Below, piece by piece: positions 35,324 to 47,516 of a stretch of DNA of 64,000 nucleotides. The DNA lies in contig NC_090986.1 of assembly GCF_041146395.1 (NCBI RefSeq), forward strand, positions 48,272,001-48,336,000, in the 5' to 3' direction. The stretch's first letter is position 1; each line of letters begins with the position of its first letter. The notes under the pieces are model-generated. The model made no database searches and was not told the origin of the DNA. It saw nothing but the letters and a program-made list of their open reading frames with translations. Source of the DNA: Eulemur rufifrons (Eukaryota > Chordata > Mammalia > Primates > Lemuridae). A program made the position numbers and the translations under genes.

Positions 35324-35697
35324 CATTTACTACTAACAATACTAACAGCACACATACAGCTCAGAACATGTTGATTATAATAATTTATAAGCAAGCAAAC
35401 TTACAGAAGCAAATAGCAACCATTAAATCAAGGAACATTTCCTTGAGGAACATCCAAGGAACATTTTTCTAAGGAACTGCCAAGCATAGTACAATGTAAC
35501 TATACACACCTAATGATTTTAAACAATCACTTACAAGTTAATCACTGTATAAATTTTTTTTCTGTTATTCATGTATTCTTTTTTTAACTTTACACAACAG
35601 TGAATCTGTACACAAGATGGCTACACTAGCCTATATACAAGATGGCTTCACTGTGGCTCACAAAGCTATAGTGATTACTGTGCCTCATCACACATAT

Positions 35698-37189
35698 ACA
35701 TTGATTTTTAATGATGACTTAAATAATTGGCTTACAACATTCCTTAAAATTTAAAAGGTGTTAACAACTCTTGTATCTCATTGCCCATAGAGTGCCACAC
35801 ACCTCAACATAGAAACTATTTAAGTTGACCAATGGACATTGAGCATTATGGTAGTTACCCAGCTCCAATGCAAATCTTTGCTTTTTAGTAACCACTTGTT
35901 TTTTGGTCAATCTTTGCTGATATCAACTTAAGTTTTCAACAGAATATAAAGTTCTACATCTCTTAATCTAAATGGCCAAGTGTTTTCACATTGTCTTTTT
36001 AAATTAGAATACACTGATTTAAGGTAAAATACTCAAATCAGTTTTTCCTGGCTTCCTGATAAACAATATAGATTAATACATGGGCTAATGCAGGTTTCAC
36101 TTTTCTGAAGTGGTGAGGTATGAAAACAAAAATTATGGCAACCAAAGCTACTCCTCTTTATACTGCTTCTCCTCCTCCTCATCTTCCTCTTGCTCCTTTT
36201 TATTTTTCTTTTTTTCCTCTTCCAGATGAATGTTTTATAATATGCAGCATCCTTAAAATATAGTCTAGTTTATTATTGACATAATTTAATACGTTACATT
36301 TTTTATATTCTTTCCAATAGACTTTTCTGCTTAAAAATTGCATTTACATTTTCTTCTTTCCAGTCCAATTTGTTTCTCTTTAAAGTGTTTCCCAACTGCC
36401 TTTTTGTTATTTCTTCTTTCTGTTGGCTGCTTGTAGCCATGGCAACAACCTGTGGTTAGCCATTGAGAGTCTCTCCATCCAGGAGCTTTGGAAAGGTTGG
36501 TTAAATGCCAGGAGTATGTGTTCATTCAAAACTTCAAGAGTGTCCACTTATATGTCCAGTCTTTGATGCAAATTGAAAGTTCTTTGCTCTGGTTGCTTCT
36601 GCTCAGGCAAACTGTCTTTCATTTACTTGTTTCAAATTCTTCACTTGACTATTAGGTGTCATTTCAAGTAACCATTAAAATAAAAATGATTCACTTCAAA
36701 AATGTCAATTTTATGTGCTTTCTATTTCCTGGAAGTTGATTGTGTTGGCATATAGAAGAGTTTTACTATAGAATTTCTGGTATGCCTTTGAAGTTCTGAA
36801 ATTGTGTTACAAAGGATGCTAATGTGATTGCTTTTTTATGGGTAAAGAAAGGCAAATGACAGTTGGTGGAGAACAGAAAAAGGAGTATGGGGACTGGAGC
36901 ATTAATTTGGAACAGGTGTTGATCATTTTTGCCTAGAACATGTAGCGTAACTGTAAACAAATGGTCTTCTAAAAGAAAGGCTCAAAGCTAAAAAAGCTAA
37001 AAGAAAGGCTTTCCATGACAGATTCCCTAAAACCCTTGCTGAAAAAGAAATGTTACTGTAAAACAGAAGTTTCAAAGTGGTTAACAGTGGTTGGTTGGAA
37101 ATAAGAGCTGAAAGAGAAAACTGCATTGTGGTGATTGGTTTGATTTGGTGAATAAATTGCTAGTTTCAGATTCAATTTGTATCAATAGA
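35698..37189. other. Unique AT-rich sequence with a pyrimidine-rich tract
   Basis: CTTCTCCTCCTCCTCATC...CCTCTTCC at 36163-36224 is a pyrimidine-rich tract on the plus strand. A short imperfect duplication (AAAAGAAAGGCT...AAAAGAAAGGCT, 36971-37011) is visible. No gene or family recognised. Confidence 0.4.
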
Positions 37190-37420
37190 CAAAGGTCTGT
37201 ACACCTGCACAACCTGTCACACTCAGTACCTGGGGCTCTGGAGCAGCCAATCGTAAACAATCGGTTTACCTTTTGACAATAATTTCACCCCCATTCCTGA
37301 AGCTTTGACAGAGGAAAGGCGCCTTTGATGTCTGATTGTCAAGCAATATTCTTTTCTATCTCTAATGGAGAGAACATTAAGCTTTATAAATTTAGAGAAT
37401 ATCACAGAAAATTTTGCCTC
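37190..37420. other. Non-repetitive block with CpGs and homeobox/TCF-like words
   Basis: Includes CCAATCGTAAACAATCGG (37248-37265), GGCGCCTTTGATGTCTGATT (37318-37337) and TGACAATAATTTCACC. These resemble SOX/homeobox and TCF-type words, but such matches are common by chance. Possible enhancer or conserved element, from inference only. Confidence 0.25.
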
Positions 37421-38184
37421 CTTGTTTTTAAAATAGCTGAGAGTGTTGAACTATTAGAAAGATTCAGATTTATTAAATATGACAGAACACTGTAAGCGCA
37501 AGATACTGTTTCCTTAAAGAAAGTAAAGAAATTACATTTTGGTTATTTAAGATGCTCAGAGTAGCAAGTTGAGTTAAACAGGTATTCATGAATGTCATGC
37601 ATAGTTCCTGGCTAAGAGGAGAAGGAGCAGGGTAATCTTACACATTTGTTTTCACCTTTCACAGGTGAGGGTTAGGGTATCATAAGCTAGTCTTCTGAAA
37701 TTTTGATTCAATATTTAAGACCCTAATTAAAGATCATCTCCTTGTCCACTCACTTAGGAGCTGGAATATTCTTATGAAATGAAGAAATCTTCCGTTTTCA
37801 GTCCTTAATGCACACAACTTAATTACTTCATAAATATTTTTCTACCTTTCCACTTGGTGAATGCTTTAAAAATCTAAGTTACATATTACATGCAAGTATG
37901 AACACATACATTACTGTATATGTATCTATATGAACTAAAATAATTTGCATTTAAAAATTACAATATAACTGATATAAAAAGAGGCATTTTCACATCCCTT
38001 AGTACATTCATAGTAGTATATAAACCGTTAAACCCAGAGGTATGAGAAAAACTATGTAATTTGTTTCAATGATATTAATACTTTTCTAGTATCAAAACTT
38101 TTGTGGATACTTCAATAAAATAAAGGTACAGTACTTGTCATGTAAGTATGCGTTCAAGTATTTAATGATCCCCTTTTTCCTGTT
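37421..38184. other. AT-rich sequence, no gene seen
   Basis: Nothing recognised before the L2 tail that follows. Confidence 0.45.
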
Positions 38185-38305
38185 CCATTCATTTATTAAA
38201 TATTTATTGAGTGCCTGGTGCTCAGGTATTGTGCTAGATGCAACTATGAGTGGTTCTTGCAGAATTCCACTTCTCTTCAAGAGGACTTACAGGGAGAGCA
38301 AAATA
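38185..38305 (-). mobile_element. L2 LINE 3' end, antisense
   Basis: CATTCATTTATTAAATATTT, ATTGAGTGCCTGGTGCTCAG, TATTGTGCTAGATGCAACTA and AAGAGGACTTACAGGGAG follow the antisense L2 terminus. Confidence 0.75.
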
Positions 38306-39884
38306 TTCTTCTTTCTCAGCTAGTGGTTATACAGTATAACAATATGACATCATTGTTGTCACTTTGCTTCTTGAGTTTGGCTTGACTAGGTCTGTACTGG
38401 GTAACTTATGAATGAGTTGTACAGGGAATGACAATAAATGCAAAGGGTGACTGAAACTTTGAAAAAGCAATGCTTCTTTTATTTCACATAAAGAAAGAAA
38501 AAAAGATGATAGAAATACCAAGGTATAATATGTAAATATCTATATAATGAAAAAATTTGCATTTAAATGTATACTTTATTTGAACAGTCTTGGTTTTACC
38601 TCAGTTTTCTCATATATATTTTCACTCATGATTTAGCTACTGATAGAAATCTCATATATTCATATTTGTAGGCTCAAAGCACTGAATAAAAACATATCAT
38701 AATCCCAAATGACTCAGGTTAACAGATGATAGATACATAATCTAGTTCAAACCAAACACATTGTTACTAGTGTTATTATGATGATTCTATTCCCATAACT
38801 CTGCATATGATAAATTATAACGGGCTAGATTGATTTATTTAACCTCTCATCAGATATTTGTTTATTGACTGAAGTCTACATGGCATTTTTCCCTGTGGGG
38901 ATTTGGCTAGTACACAAGAGGAACATGCCAACTACATATTTTACTGTTTTGACTTTTCCAGCTGCTTTCTTGATGGACAGTCTGTTTCTGATTTATCTTT
39001 TCTGTTTCACAATCAGTTTGAGAATAAAGGAAAATCTGCAATGTATCTTCTAATGTGTGAGGATACTTTTACAGGAGTTCAGCCCTATCCAACCCATATT
39101 ATGCCTGTTAAGTAATCAGACCACTATGAATACTGCTTGGGTTGCTATGGATCTAGTGAATCTTTACTTGAGCAATTAATCCAAAAATAATTTTGACTGT
39201 TGATGTACTCTAGCTTCTATTTAACTTCAGCTTGTCAATAGCTGGTGGGAACAGGCAGGTGGTTGGAGGTGTTGGCGTTAGTCACACATGATATATCATA
39301 GTCAAATGGGGATAAGTGAGCATCATACAACCTAATAAAAGCTTTTATTGTTTGTTTTGTTTTCCTATTTTTGTTTATTTGTTTTAACAAATGGATTCTG
39401 CTTGTAAGCATTTCTTGACTTTAGGAAAAAATAACATATATACTATATAAAGAGACTAAAAAGAAAAAAATATGAGATAACTTCATACATGTTTATCCTG
39501 AATTATCAAATGTAATGGCAAATCAAAGGCTTGTTTGCAGAAAATTTATAAAACGCATTAAGTCCATCGAACACAAAAAATTATAGCTAAGAAATCCTTA
39601 GTTTGTGAACAACTGAGAGAGTACATTTAATATAGCAAATCATTAGATAAAAGTCACCTTATCCATATTCATTCAGGCAGTCCTTTCTCCCGATTAACTG
39701 CCAGATAGCTAAAGCAGTTTGCTCATTGTCCATAGGATGCGCCTGGTATACCCCTGTGTTTCCTTCTATCCTTTCTGGAAATCTCTTACAGCTTCTTCTC
39801 TGCTTTCCAGATAATTTTCTCCTTGTCAACTCTGTATGTTTCCACAGCCTGTCCTACTTTGATGTTATTCTTTTTCTCCTTACG
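38306..39884. other. Unique AT-rich sequence, no gene seen
   Basis: Short frames overlap on both strands (for example 38865-39115) with no domain. No repeat family assigned. Confidence 0.4.
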
Positions 39885-40530
39885 CGTTAACTGAGCACTT
39901 ACTATAGACAAGTAAATGATTGGGCCCAGGGAATACACCAAGCAAAGAATACAAAGCCTCCCTTCATGAAGCTTAAAGTCTTGTGAGAGATCCACAAAAA
40001 ACAAACATTATAAAAGAAATATGTAGACAGTAAAAAAAAAAAAAAAAGAAGCAACTGCCTGAAGGTGTTGAGGAAGGCCTTATGGGCAACTATTTGAATT
40101 GACAATTTAAAAATGAAGCAAAGATTCTCACATGAACTTTCTGAGGGAGGGTATTTCAAGAAACAGAAAAAGAAAACATGATTAAACAATGACATGAATA
40201 ATGGTGCTGTTTAAGGAGTTGCAATTATTTTAGTTCTATTTTAGCGGAAAGTGAGAACCAAGTAGAGCAGATAGGAATGGTGATTATAAGATAAAACTGC
40301 ATATTTGTGAACCTATGAGATCAGAAATTGTCTTGTCAAATAAGCTAAAATTTTATCATGGTTTTGAGTTGAGGAAGGGGTAACATGATCAAATTTACAT
40401 TTCAGAAAGAAAATTTACTCATCAATGTGCAGGAGGCATTATTGAGCTTAGATTCAGAGAGACTAGAGCAGGGAGCATTGCAATGAAATTATTGTTGAGA
40501 TAAGGTGACTCGTAGTTTTTTATTTGTTTC
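39885..40530 (-). mobile_element. L2 LINE, 0.6-kb 3' fragment, antisense
   Basis: ACTGAGCACTTACTATAGAC, GGGAATACACCAAGCAAAG, CCCTTCATGAAGCTTAAAGT, then upstream L2 pieces GAGGGAGGGTATTTCAAG, GAGGAAGGGGTAACATGATC and AAATTTACATTTCAGAAAG. An A15 run interrupts it at 40032-40046. Confidence 0.75.
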
Positions 40531-42539
40531 TTTTTGGGAGTCTCATTGAAGAATTTTTCAATTTATATAGTAACTCATTATTTGTCTATGCTTTCTATTG
40601 TCATCTTAAGTCCTATATTTTGTTTATGTTTTTTTGAAATACAATATTAATCTTTCATTTGTAGTTAATTTTACCCATTCATGACTCTTCGTAACTAAAT
40701 TTCAAGTTCATTTAGAATCCTGATGTTGTTATTTAGCTAACACAACTTTCCTTATTCCAGACATAATTTGCACATAATTAGCAATTAGTATTTCCTGAAT
40801 GTATTTGTGAGCCATTTCAGCTGTCACAAGATGGTGTACAAGAGTGGAAACATGAGAAAACATATTGCATGTTACAGTTAGGTGAATTGCTTCAAATCAA
40901 ACAAAAATTTGTAAAACCAAAAGATAAACAGAGCAACAACGAAGAGTTGGATTACTACCAAACAAGGAAGGTATACAAAAGTGTCTGAGTCCGAACATTT
41001 GTTCTTAAGTCCAGCTGAGTTGTATCTCTGGGTCTTCAATGTTGTTATTTCCCCTCTTCTACACCATTAGTTTTCAATTAATATGTGCTTTGTGCAGTAC
41101 CTACCTGAGATTTTTGAATGTGTAATTTTTCTTTGTGTACAGCAAAAATGTTTAATATTTTTGTCCTTATTTGCCACACTGATAAAGTCATATGCATGAT
41201 AGTTTTAATTACTCATAGACTGTTCATAGCAGTGACTTTTTAAAATTCCTGGAGATTTTGTAATTCTTGTTTTGTAGGAGGTTGTTAGCAACAGTAACAT
41301 TTACATATTACATTTGGGATATATTTAAGTTCTAAAAATACTAAAATAGCAAAAATGTTTAAAATATGATTTATCCTATTTCCCCTTCATATTTGATACA
41401 AAAATGTAAAAATAGAACTCTGTACTCAGTAAACCTGGGATCACGGGCACATGCACAGTAACAGGTGGGCACCACTCCTTTTTCTCTCATGGTGCCCATC
41501 TGCTGGTACCCATCTGCCTTATTCTTGTAAACAGGGTATTTTAAACTGTAAGGGAATATCAATGTCTGTAAATTGCTTAGAGAGCAAGATTTATTTAGAT
41601 TTCCCAAAGTGATGGTATAATTCACTTAAAGTGAAACTTCATTTATAGTAAAACCGAATGAACGTTCAGAAATCTAAAATGTATTGTGTTGTTTAAATTG
41701 CATTTTTGGTTTATACATACAGAGCCACTTTTCTTGGAGCGGAGTTTACTCATAAAATCAAATTGAATTCTACTCTATTTCTGTTCAACTTATGCCCTAA
41801 ATGAAATCATTCTATTTTTTCTAAACAGTGGAAGACAGGACGTGGCCAGCTTTGTCTGGCCTGTGTATGATTCGCATTTGCCCACGTTATCAGCAACTTC
41901 TTCGTACACTATGGCTATTTCAATAGCATCCACATTGTTCAGAACTATTGGAGGTTGCACATTGATTGTATTGCCCTTCTGAGAGTGCTAGAAATGCTCT
42001 CAGAGGACACAAAAATGCCTAGTAGAAAATATCATTGAGCACTTAATGGGTGCCCTTGGGTCCTGTGTAGTAGGTGCTATTATTGAAAAAGACTGCAGCG
42101 TGAGAAGTACACTCTTGAAGGCTTATATGGTGAACTCTCATGTAGAGCCTACACGTAAATATAATAATATGAAAGAGCATAATGCTTTTATATCAAATCG
42201 TTACATGAGACTATTGCTAAAATATTAGCTATGAAACAAGTCAAATGTGCTTGTATTCTGATTTTGATGAGTAGTAGCTTTGATGATGTAATGGGTCAGT
42301 GAACTATTAGAGAGAATATGGGGAAAGTACAAATAAAATTTACTGGATTGAGACCAAAACTCATTTTCCAGAAGTTCATTTGCTGAGCTCCATAGGAGAT
42401 TTGTAGGATTGTAAGGCTTGAGGTAAATTGGCAAGATGATTGGGGAAATGACACAATAACTTCCTCTCTATAGAGGCTTTGAGCCAATCTACTTATTTGG
42501 GAAGCTAATTTTTCAAATGCATCTCTTAAATTATATAGC
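40531..42539. other. Mostly unique sequence, no confirmed gene
   Basis: AT-rich apart from the CpG-retaining block at 41767-41990, described separately. Confidence 0.4.
41767..41990. other. CpG-retaining block, open on both strands, with acceptor-like site
   Basis: TCTATTTTTTCTAAACAG ending at 41828 is a good splice-acceptor shape. A plus frame is open from 41767 to a stop at 41980-41982 (71 codons), and a minus frame is also open across most of the same stretch. CpGs survive at AGGACGTGG, ATTCGCAT, CCACGTTA and TTCGTACA. I do not recognise either translation and see no matching donor, so this is not called as a gene. A conserved element or a decayed exon is possible. Confidence 0.25.
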
Positions 42540-42610
42540 CTGCTTTCCCTGAGTAGCTCAAATTGTTTTACAGACATTATCTCATTTGTCCTCATAAAAA
42601 GATGGGAAGT
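42540..42610 (-). mobile_element. MIR SINE fragment, antisense
   Basis: TTTTACAGACATTATCTCAT and TTGTCCTCATAAAAAGATGG match the antisense MIR centre (TTTACATG-ATTAACTCATTTAATCCTCAC). Confidence 0.6.
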
Positions 42611-42659
42611 TACTATTGAATGAATGCTTTATGGAGTGAATATGTTAATGAATGGAAAT

Positions 42660-42815
42660 TCAAAGTAAGTGTTTTTCATCTCTACTGTATCACCCACTGG
42701 CTTTGTGACAATAATAAGTAAGTTAGCCTCTATTAGTCTTATTTTCTTTAAACTGTGGGGAGATATTTGTACTGTTCACTTAATATCATGTGGAGCCTTG
42801 TAAGAAGTCATGCCT
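42660..42815 (+). mobile_element. MIR SINE fragment
   Basis: CCACTGGCTTTGTGACAATA, AAGTTAGCCTCTATTAGTCT, TATTTTCTTTAAACTGTGGG follow the MIR middle (CTGTGTGACC...CTCAGTTTCCTCATCTGTAAAATGGG). Another closely spaced opposite-strand MIR pair. Confidence 0.6.
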
Positions 42816-42959
42816 ATGCTCAGGAAAATTCCTGAAATTCTTCCAGAGAAAAGGTATGCTCGAAATTTTAATAGCCTTAAAGCTACACTAAAGCATGTTT
42901 TGGTATTGAATTAATCTCATCAAAAGGCAGGTTATACTTGTAGCATATCACAATGATTT
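42816..42959. other. Short gap, nothing recognised
   Basis: Between a MIR relic and a long L2. No features seen. Confidence 0.4.
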
Positions 42960-44480
42960 TAATTATTGAGACTAGTTATTAAAATATGTGTTGAGCTCCA
43001 AATATTCACAAGAGACTGTGCTGGTGTGGGAGTTGAGGTGAATAATATGGTTGCTACCTTTCAGGAACTTAGAATCTAACTGGAGGGGCAGACATGCAAA
43101 GAATTAATAAAACAAAACAAGTAGTTGAGAGCTATAACTACTGGTGTGAACAATGAGCCATAATAGTGTAGATAAAAGAGAGATTAATTCTGCTTCGATG
43201 GAATAAAGACAACAATTATGAAAGAACAGAAATTAGAAAAGGAAGTTGAGGCCAAAACATAAAGAACTTGAATAATAGATGAACCCTGTTAATGGAACCA
43301 TCGAAGTTTTTGAGCCTTTTGAATCTGATCAATGTATTTAATCTGCTCAATGTATTTGAAAGGTAATTGTGATGGTGGTAAGAAACATAGATTAGAAATG
43401 AGTTGTGGAGAGAAACAGCCACAAAGAAGGATACATCAAATACGATCTGATGATTTTGAAGGTTAGTAAATGGGTCGATAATGACTCCATTGATCAAATA
43501 CTAGAAATAAAGGAGAAGCAGCAAAGCTAAACAGAGGCAAGGGTTAACTAACGAAGTATGGTATTTGTAAATTAAGCTGCATTATCTTCTGTATTCCTCA
43601 TTCCAATCCTCTCTTAAAATTCATGCTATATTTTTAACATCCACCCAAATATTGTCAGATTTGACAGTTACCTACTTTTAGACAACAGAACCAGAGGAGC
43701 CAGTGTGCCTGTCCAGGAGAGAGAGAACACAAGAGAGTGAGGCCCAAATTCAAATAATTAAGAGGATATCTGCAAAGAGATGCTCATGTAGATGGCAGAA
43801 AAAGGTGGTAACTGAAGAGCCAGAAATGAAAGCTCTCAAACAAGTTTTAGAATAAAATCTTAATAAGGGGTAACCCAATATTAAAAGCTTTAGTGAAGTC
43901 AAAGAAACTTGATTAGGATGAAAGCTTATTTTGGAAGATCAAAAATTGATGTTTGCAGTTGATAATTAAAAATCACTGTGGAGTGGGAGGCAATGGTTAT
44001 GCTATAGTAAAAAGAAGATGAGGGTGGATAATTAATTCAAGAAGTTTGGGAACTAAGGAGAGGAGAGATAGGACACCTTCTTGAAGAGGAACAAGGCTCA
44101 GGAGAGATCTTTGAACATGAAGGGTATTTTAACCCATTAACAAACACTGAAATGATGGATGGAGGCAATGGAAATCCAGAAGGGAGAATTCTTAGAGTAA
44201 AGCTGCAAGAAATAGGAGAGGCATGAGATCAAAAACACAGTTCAAAACTAATTGAGCCACTTCTTCCCAAGAGACTGCAAAGAAGTCGGCTACTAGTGGT
44301 ACAGAAATAGGTCACCTGCTGAAGGGTTAGTTGTGTGTGTCGGGGCAGGGGTGGGATTTGGAGAAGTGTGGTTATAGCCCAGAACCTTGTTAAAGGAAAT
44401 GGGAAAGAAAGCCAAGTAGATATGATTAAGTGTGCTTGGTAGCACTGAGATAAAAGCAGAGATATTATCCAAGGACACTC
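42960..44480 (-). mobile_element. L2 LINE, about 1.5 kb, antisense
   Basis: The 3' end lies at the left: TGTTGAGCTCCAAATATTCA, GCTACCTTTCAGGAACTTAG, AATCTAACTGGAGGGGCAGA. It continues upstream with AGCCACAAAGAAGG, TTTAGTGAAGTCAAAGAAAC, AGAAGTTTGGGAACTAAGG and GGCAATGGAAATCCAGAAGG, the purine-rich antisense of the L2 body. Many indels, no intact frame. The minus frames of up to 103 codons in it are decayed or chance frames. Confidence 0.7.
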
Positions 44481-46613
44481 ATACTTCAGGTAAGTACAGC
44501 AATAGAGGGAACGTTCCGGGGAAAAGATTGAGGATATCAATTTTTTTCTTTAGCAAGTGAATAAAAGTTCTAGTAGACACAGTCAACCTAAAAAGGGCAT
44601 TTTGCAAAGAATTCGGTATTAGTGTGTCCAGCATAGGACGGTTCATGGGCTGCCTGTGGCAGTTCCCACCTCTACAAACAAAGGACATCAATATAAGACA
44701 ATTCTACTTATTAGCCAAGCTCAGAGCAGCTGTCTGGGGACAGTACTCTAGCAAGAAGGTAAGTTGGAAGTTCCTATTAATCTCACTTTATAGAAAGCAA
44801 TCCTTCTTTGAGTGGGAACAAATAAATTACCCAGATTCAACAAAGACAAAAGACTTAAAGTTCTGACTGGTTTCAAATTTGAACAGAAAAATATATATTT
44901 TGGTCTGTGTTTTCAGACCTCAACTAGACAATGTTTCTAAGGAGTATGTAAATATAGCTTGAAGTGGGCCGATAGCCAGAACATTGGGTTACACACTGAG
45001 AATTAGAACAAGAGCGTGGATCCAGAGAATGCTTGTCTGGTGAGGGTAGCAATGCTTCTAGTACTGCCTGTCATGCCTGTCATCCACCCTCATGGCCTTT
45101 CCTCTCTTGGCTATCTTCGTTTTTATTCATATTTAAGGACAAAAATCTTATGTTAAACCTGTTTTTCTCCAATCCAAAATTGTTTTCGTGCTGAACATTT
45201 TATTTCTCCCATTTAACTTTCTTTTTTTAAATTCATTAACAATATCCAAGGACAAACAATCGGGATGAGTCAGTGTAACATCTGAGAAATGAGAAGTGAG
45301 CAGGCTCAGTCTATATACAAATCGTTCATTATACCACCAACACAATGGTTTCAAGGATATATTTAAATAAAGCATTTTGTCATAATTTTGTCATAATTAT
45401 AGCGTATAAAAATCAGAACCTTGATCTTCTTCCAGTTTATATCGTTGAAAAAGATCAGAGATGTGGAGAAGGAATTGTGTGTACGTCTGTTTATCACAGA
45501 TAGATATGTGGTTAAATAAATCGACATTCATAGGTGAAATCATGATTTTTTATTTAACATTCAATGATATGGGATAAAATGCTTATATGATAAAGTTAAC
45601 TAACAAAAAATAGGGTGTGAAAGTATAATTCATATTTTAGGAGGGAAAAAGATGTGTATGAGTATGTGTCTGCATTTATCTGTGTGTGTCTGTGTGTATT
45701 TGTGTGTGTTACATGAAAAAACAAACACGTGCTTCGGCAATTTGCTGGAGAAACTGTAATAGGATTTTAGCACTGGTTATTTCTGAGTGGTGATTTCATG
45801 GGTGATTTATGTTTTTCCAATACATTCACCCAGATACTCTAAAATTTTTACACTGACCATGTATCACTTTTTAAATCACAGAAATGTTATTAATAATAAA
45901 GAATACTTATGTGATCACAGTTATAATTTTGTCATGCCACAATTTTGTGGCGTGCTTACACACACATACACACATATAGTAACTTCATCTTGTAATTGGG
46001 ACTAAGTATCTCCTCCAGGTCTGGGAAGTGTGTTCTTTGTACCATGATACTTGATACCAGCCAATTTACACTCAGGTCTTCTACAATTGATCCTCTGAGG
46101 CTTTTATGATATAATAACACTTTAGAATTTTCTCTACAGTGTGATTTTTTAATCTTTTTAGACGAAAAAGGAAGTATTTGTTTGGAGTGTTTCAGTGTTA
46201 ACCGTTTGATTGAGTTGGAGGAGGAGAGTGTAGGAACCATCACAATTATGGGAGTAGAAGCTGGATGAATCAGAGGCTGTCTCTGCTGTTCATGGCATGG
46301 AATGCAATGTGATTCACTAACCATTCAATTTACTTGTAGTCTTCCTGTTCATTAGTCCATTAATAGTATTAACTGAGGGAAACAATGATTCAGAATTGTC
46401 TTATCAGCGTTCATTCAGCAGGAGAAATTTTGAGGTACCACGGTTTGTTATGCTTTTTTCTTTCCTTCTTGCATCACTGAAAAATTAGAAAAAGTAATTA
46501 AATACTGTCGGTAATAACTTGCTTGTTGTACCTTGAAAAAGAATGTAACTCATTACAGAAAACTTGGCGGCCAGGCATATTTTCATTCTTTCTCGCTCTT
46601 TTTCTCATGCATA

Positions 46614-46616
<3 letters not shown>

Positions 46617-46650
<34 letters not shown>
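46617..46650 (+). repeat. (AC)17 microsatellite
   Basis: Uninterrupted AC dinucleotides over 34 bp, likely polymorphic. Confidence 0.95.
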
Positions 46651-46653
<3 letters not shown>

Positions 46654-47027
46654 GTACCAGATACTTAAACATAGTTTTGCTAATGTGACTATAGCCTAAC
46701 TCATCAAATCCCATAATTCTCAATAATACAACTATTACTAAAAGTACTTTTAGAGAGATAAGACTTATTGAGCCCTAACTTAGGGCCAGATGCTATATAA
46801 CATGCTATAGAAATACTCACTATTGATGGCTTTCAACATTCATTTGCTAATGTTTATATTGTGTAATGATTTATTTTATAATGTTCTGAAGGGGTTAAAT
46901 TTATTTTATTTCTCATATTTTAATATTCTATTCAAAAATAATGGAATCATCATTCAAAAATCCTTTTAAATCAATTCTTTCAAATTTAGTGTTTTAACTA
47001 AAAAAAAAATAGAAGCAATGGAGTGAT

Positions 47028-47046
47028 GAAGGAAGGAAGGAAGGAA
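47028..47046 (+). repeat. (GAAG)n microsatellite
   Basis: Four to five GAAG units. Confidence 0.9.
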
Positions 47047-47168
47047 ACAAACTGCTCTACATAGAATACTCTACTCAAGACAAGGTCATGTATTTATCCT
47101 TAGTTTCAGAATTTAATTGATAATTGAATTAAAATATGTCCTCTTTATAAAGATAAAAAGAAAAGTTG

Positions 47169-47503
47169 GCCGGGCGCGGTGGCTCATGCCTGTAATCCTA
47201 GCACTCTGGGAGGCCGAGGTGGGTGGATTGCTCAAGGTCAGGAGTTCAAGACCAGCCTGAGCAAGAGCGAGACCCCATCTCTACTAAAAATAGAAAGAAA
47301 TTATATGGACAGCTAAAAATATATATAGAAAAAATTAGCCAGGCATGGTGGTGCATGCCTGTAGTCCCAACTACTCGGGAGGCTGAGACAGGAGGATCCC
47401 TTGAGCTCAGGAGTTTGAGGTTGGTGTGAGCTAGGCTGACGCCACGGCACTCACTCTAGCCTGGGCAACAGAGTGAGACTTTGTCTCAAAAAAAAAAAAA
47501 AAG
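47169..47503 (+). mobile_element. Alu SINE, lemur-type, sense, full length
   Basis: Full-length Alu starting GCCGGGCGCGGTGGCTCATG, with A and B box region, inter-arm A/T-rich insert (ATATGGACAGCTAAAAATAT then ATATAGAAAAAATTAGCC), second arm, and A15 tail. A perfect 13-bp target duplication AAAAGAAAAGTTG lies at 47156-47168 and 47504-47516. The same inter-arm insert occurs in the 30350 copy, so both belong to one lineage-specific group. The 68-codon frame inside it is not a gene. Confidence 0.95.
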
Positions 47504-47516
47504 AAAAGAAAAGTTG

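Larger units (their letters stand above)
35146..35692 (-). mobile_element. Solo LTR of an endogenous retrovirus, antisense, complete ends
   Basis: TG (TGTTATAGCC) to CA (GCCTCATCACA) termini, flanked by the 5-bp direct repeat CATAT at 35141-35145 and 35693-35697. On the minus strand a TATATAA box (35317-35323) precedes a G33 tract (35230-35262), an AATAAA signal (35209-35214) and about 60 bp of U5 with CTAATTTGGCTCAATTCAG. Length is 547 bp. No internal retroviral sequence is attached. The spacing of about 105 bp from TATA box to poly(A) signal fits an LTR with a short R. Family unassigned, possibly lineage-specific. Confidence 0.8.
44481..47155. other. Unique sequence with microsatellites, no gene seen
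   Basis: Contains TG-rich sequence (45650-45712), (AC)17 (46617-46650), a probable MIR scrap (46755-46815, TTATTGAGCCCTAACTTAGG) and (GAAG)n (47028-47046). The 122-codon minus frame at 45956-46324 has no domain I recognise. Confidence 0.4.

Noticed and set aside
45956..46324. 122-codon minus-strand frame
   Set aside because: No domain, begins in CA-repeat-derived sequence at its 3' side and has no promoter or exon context.
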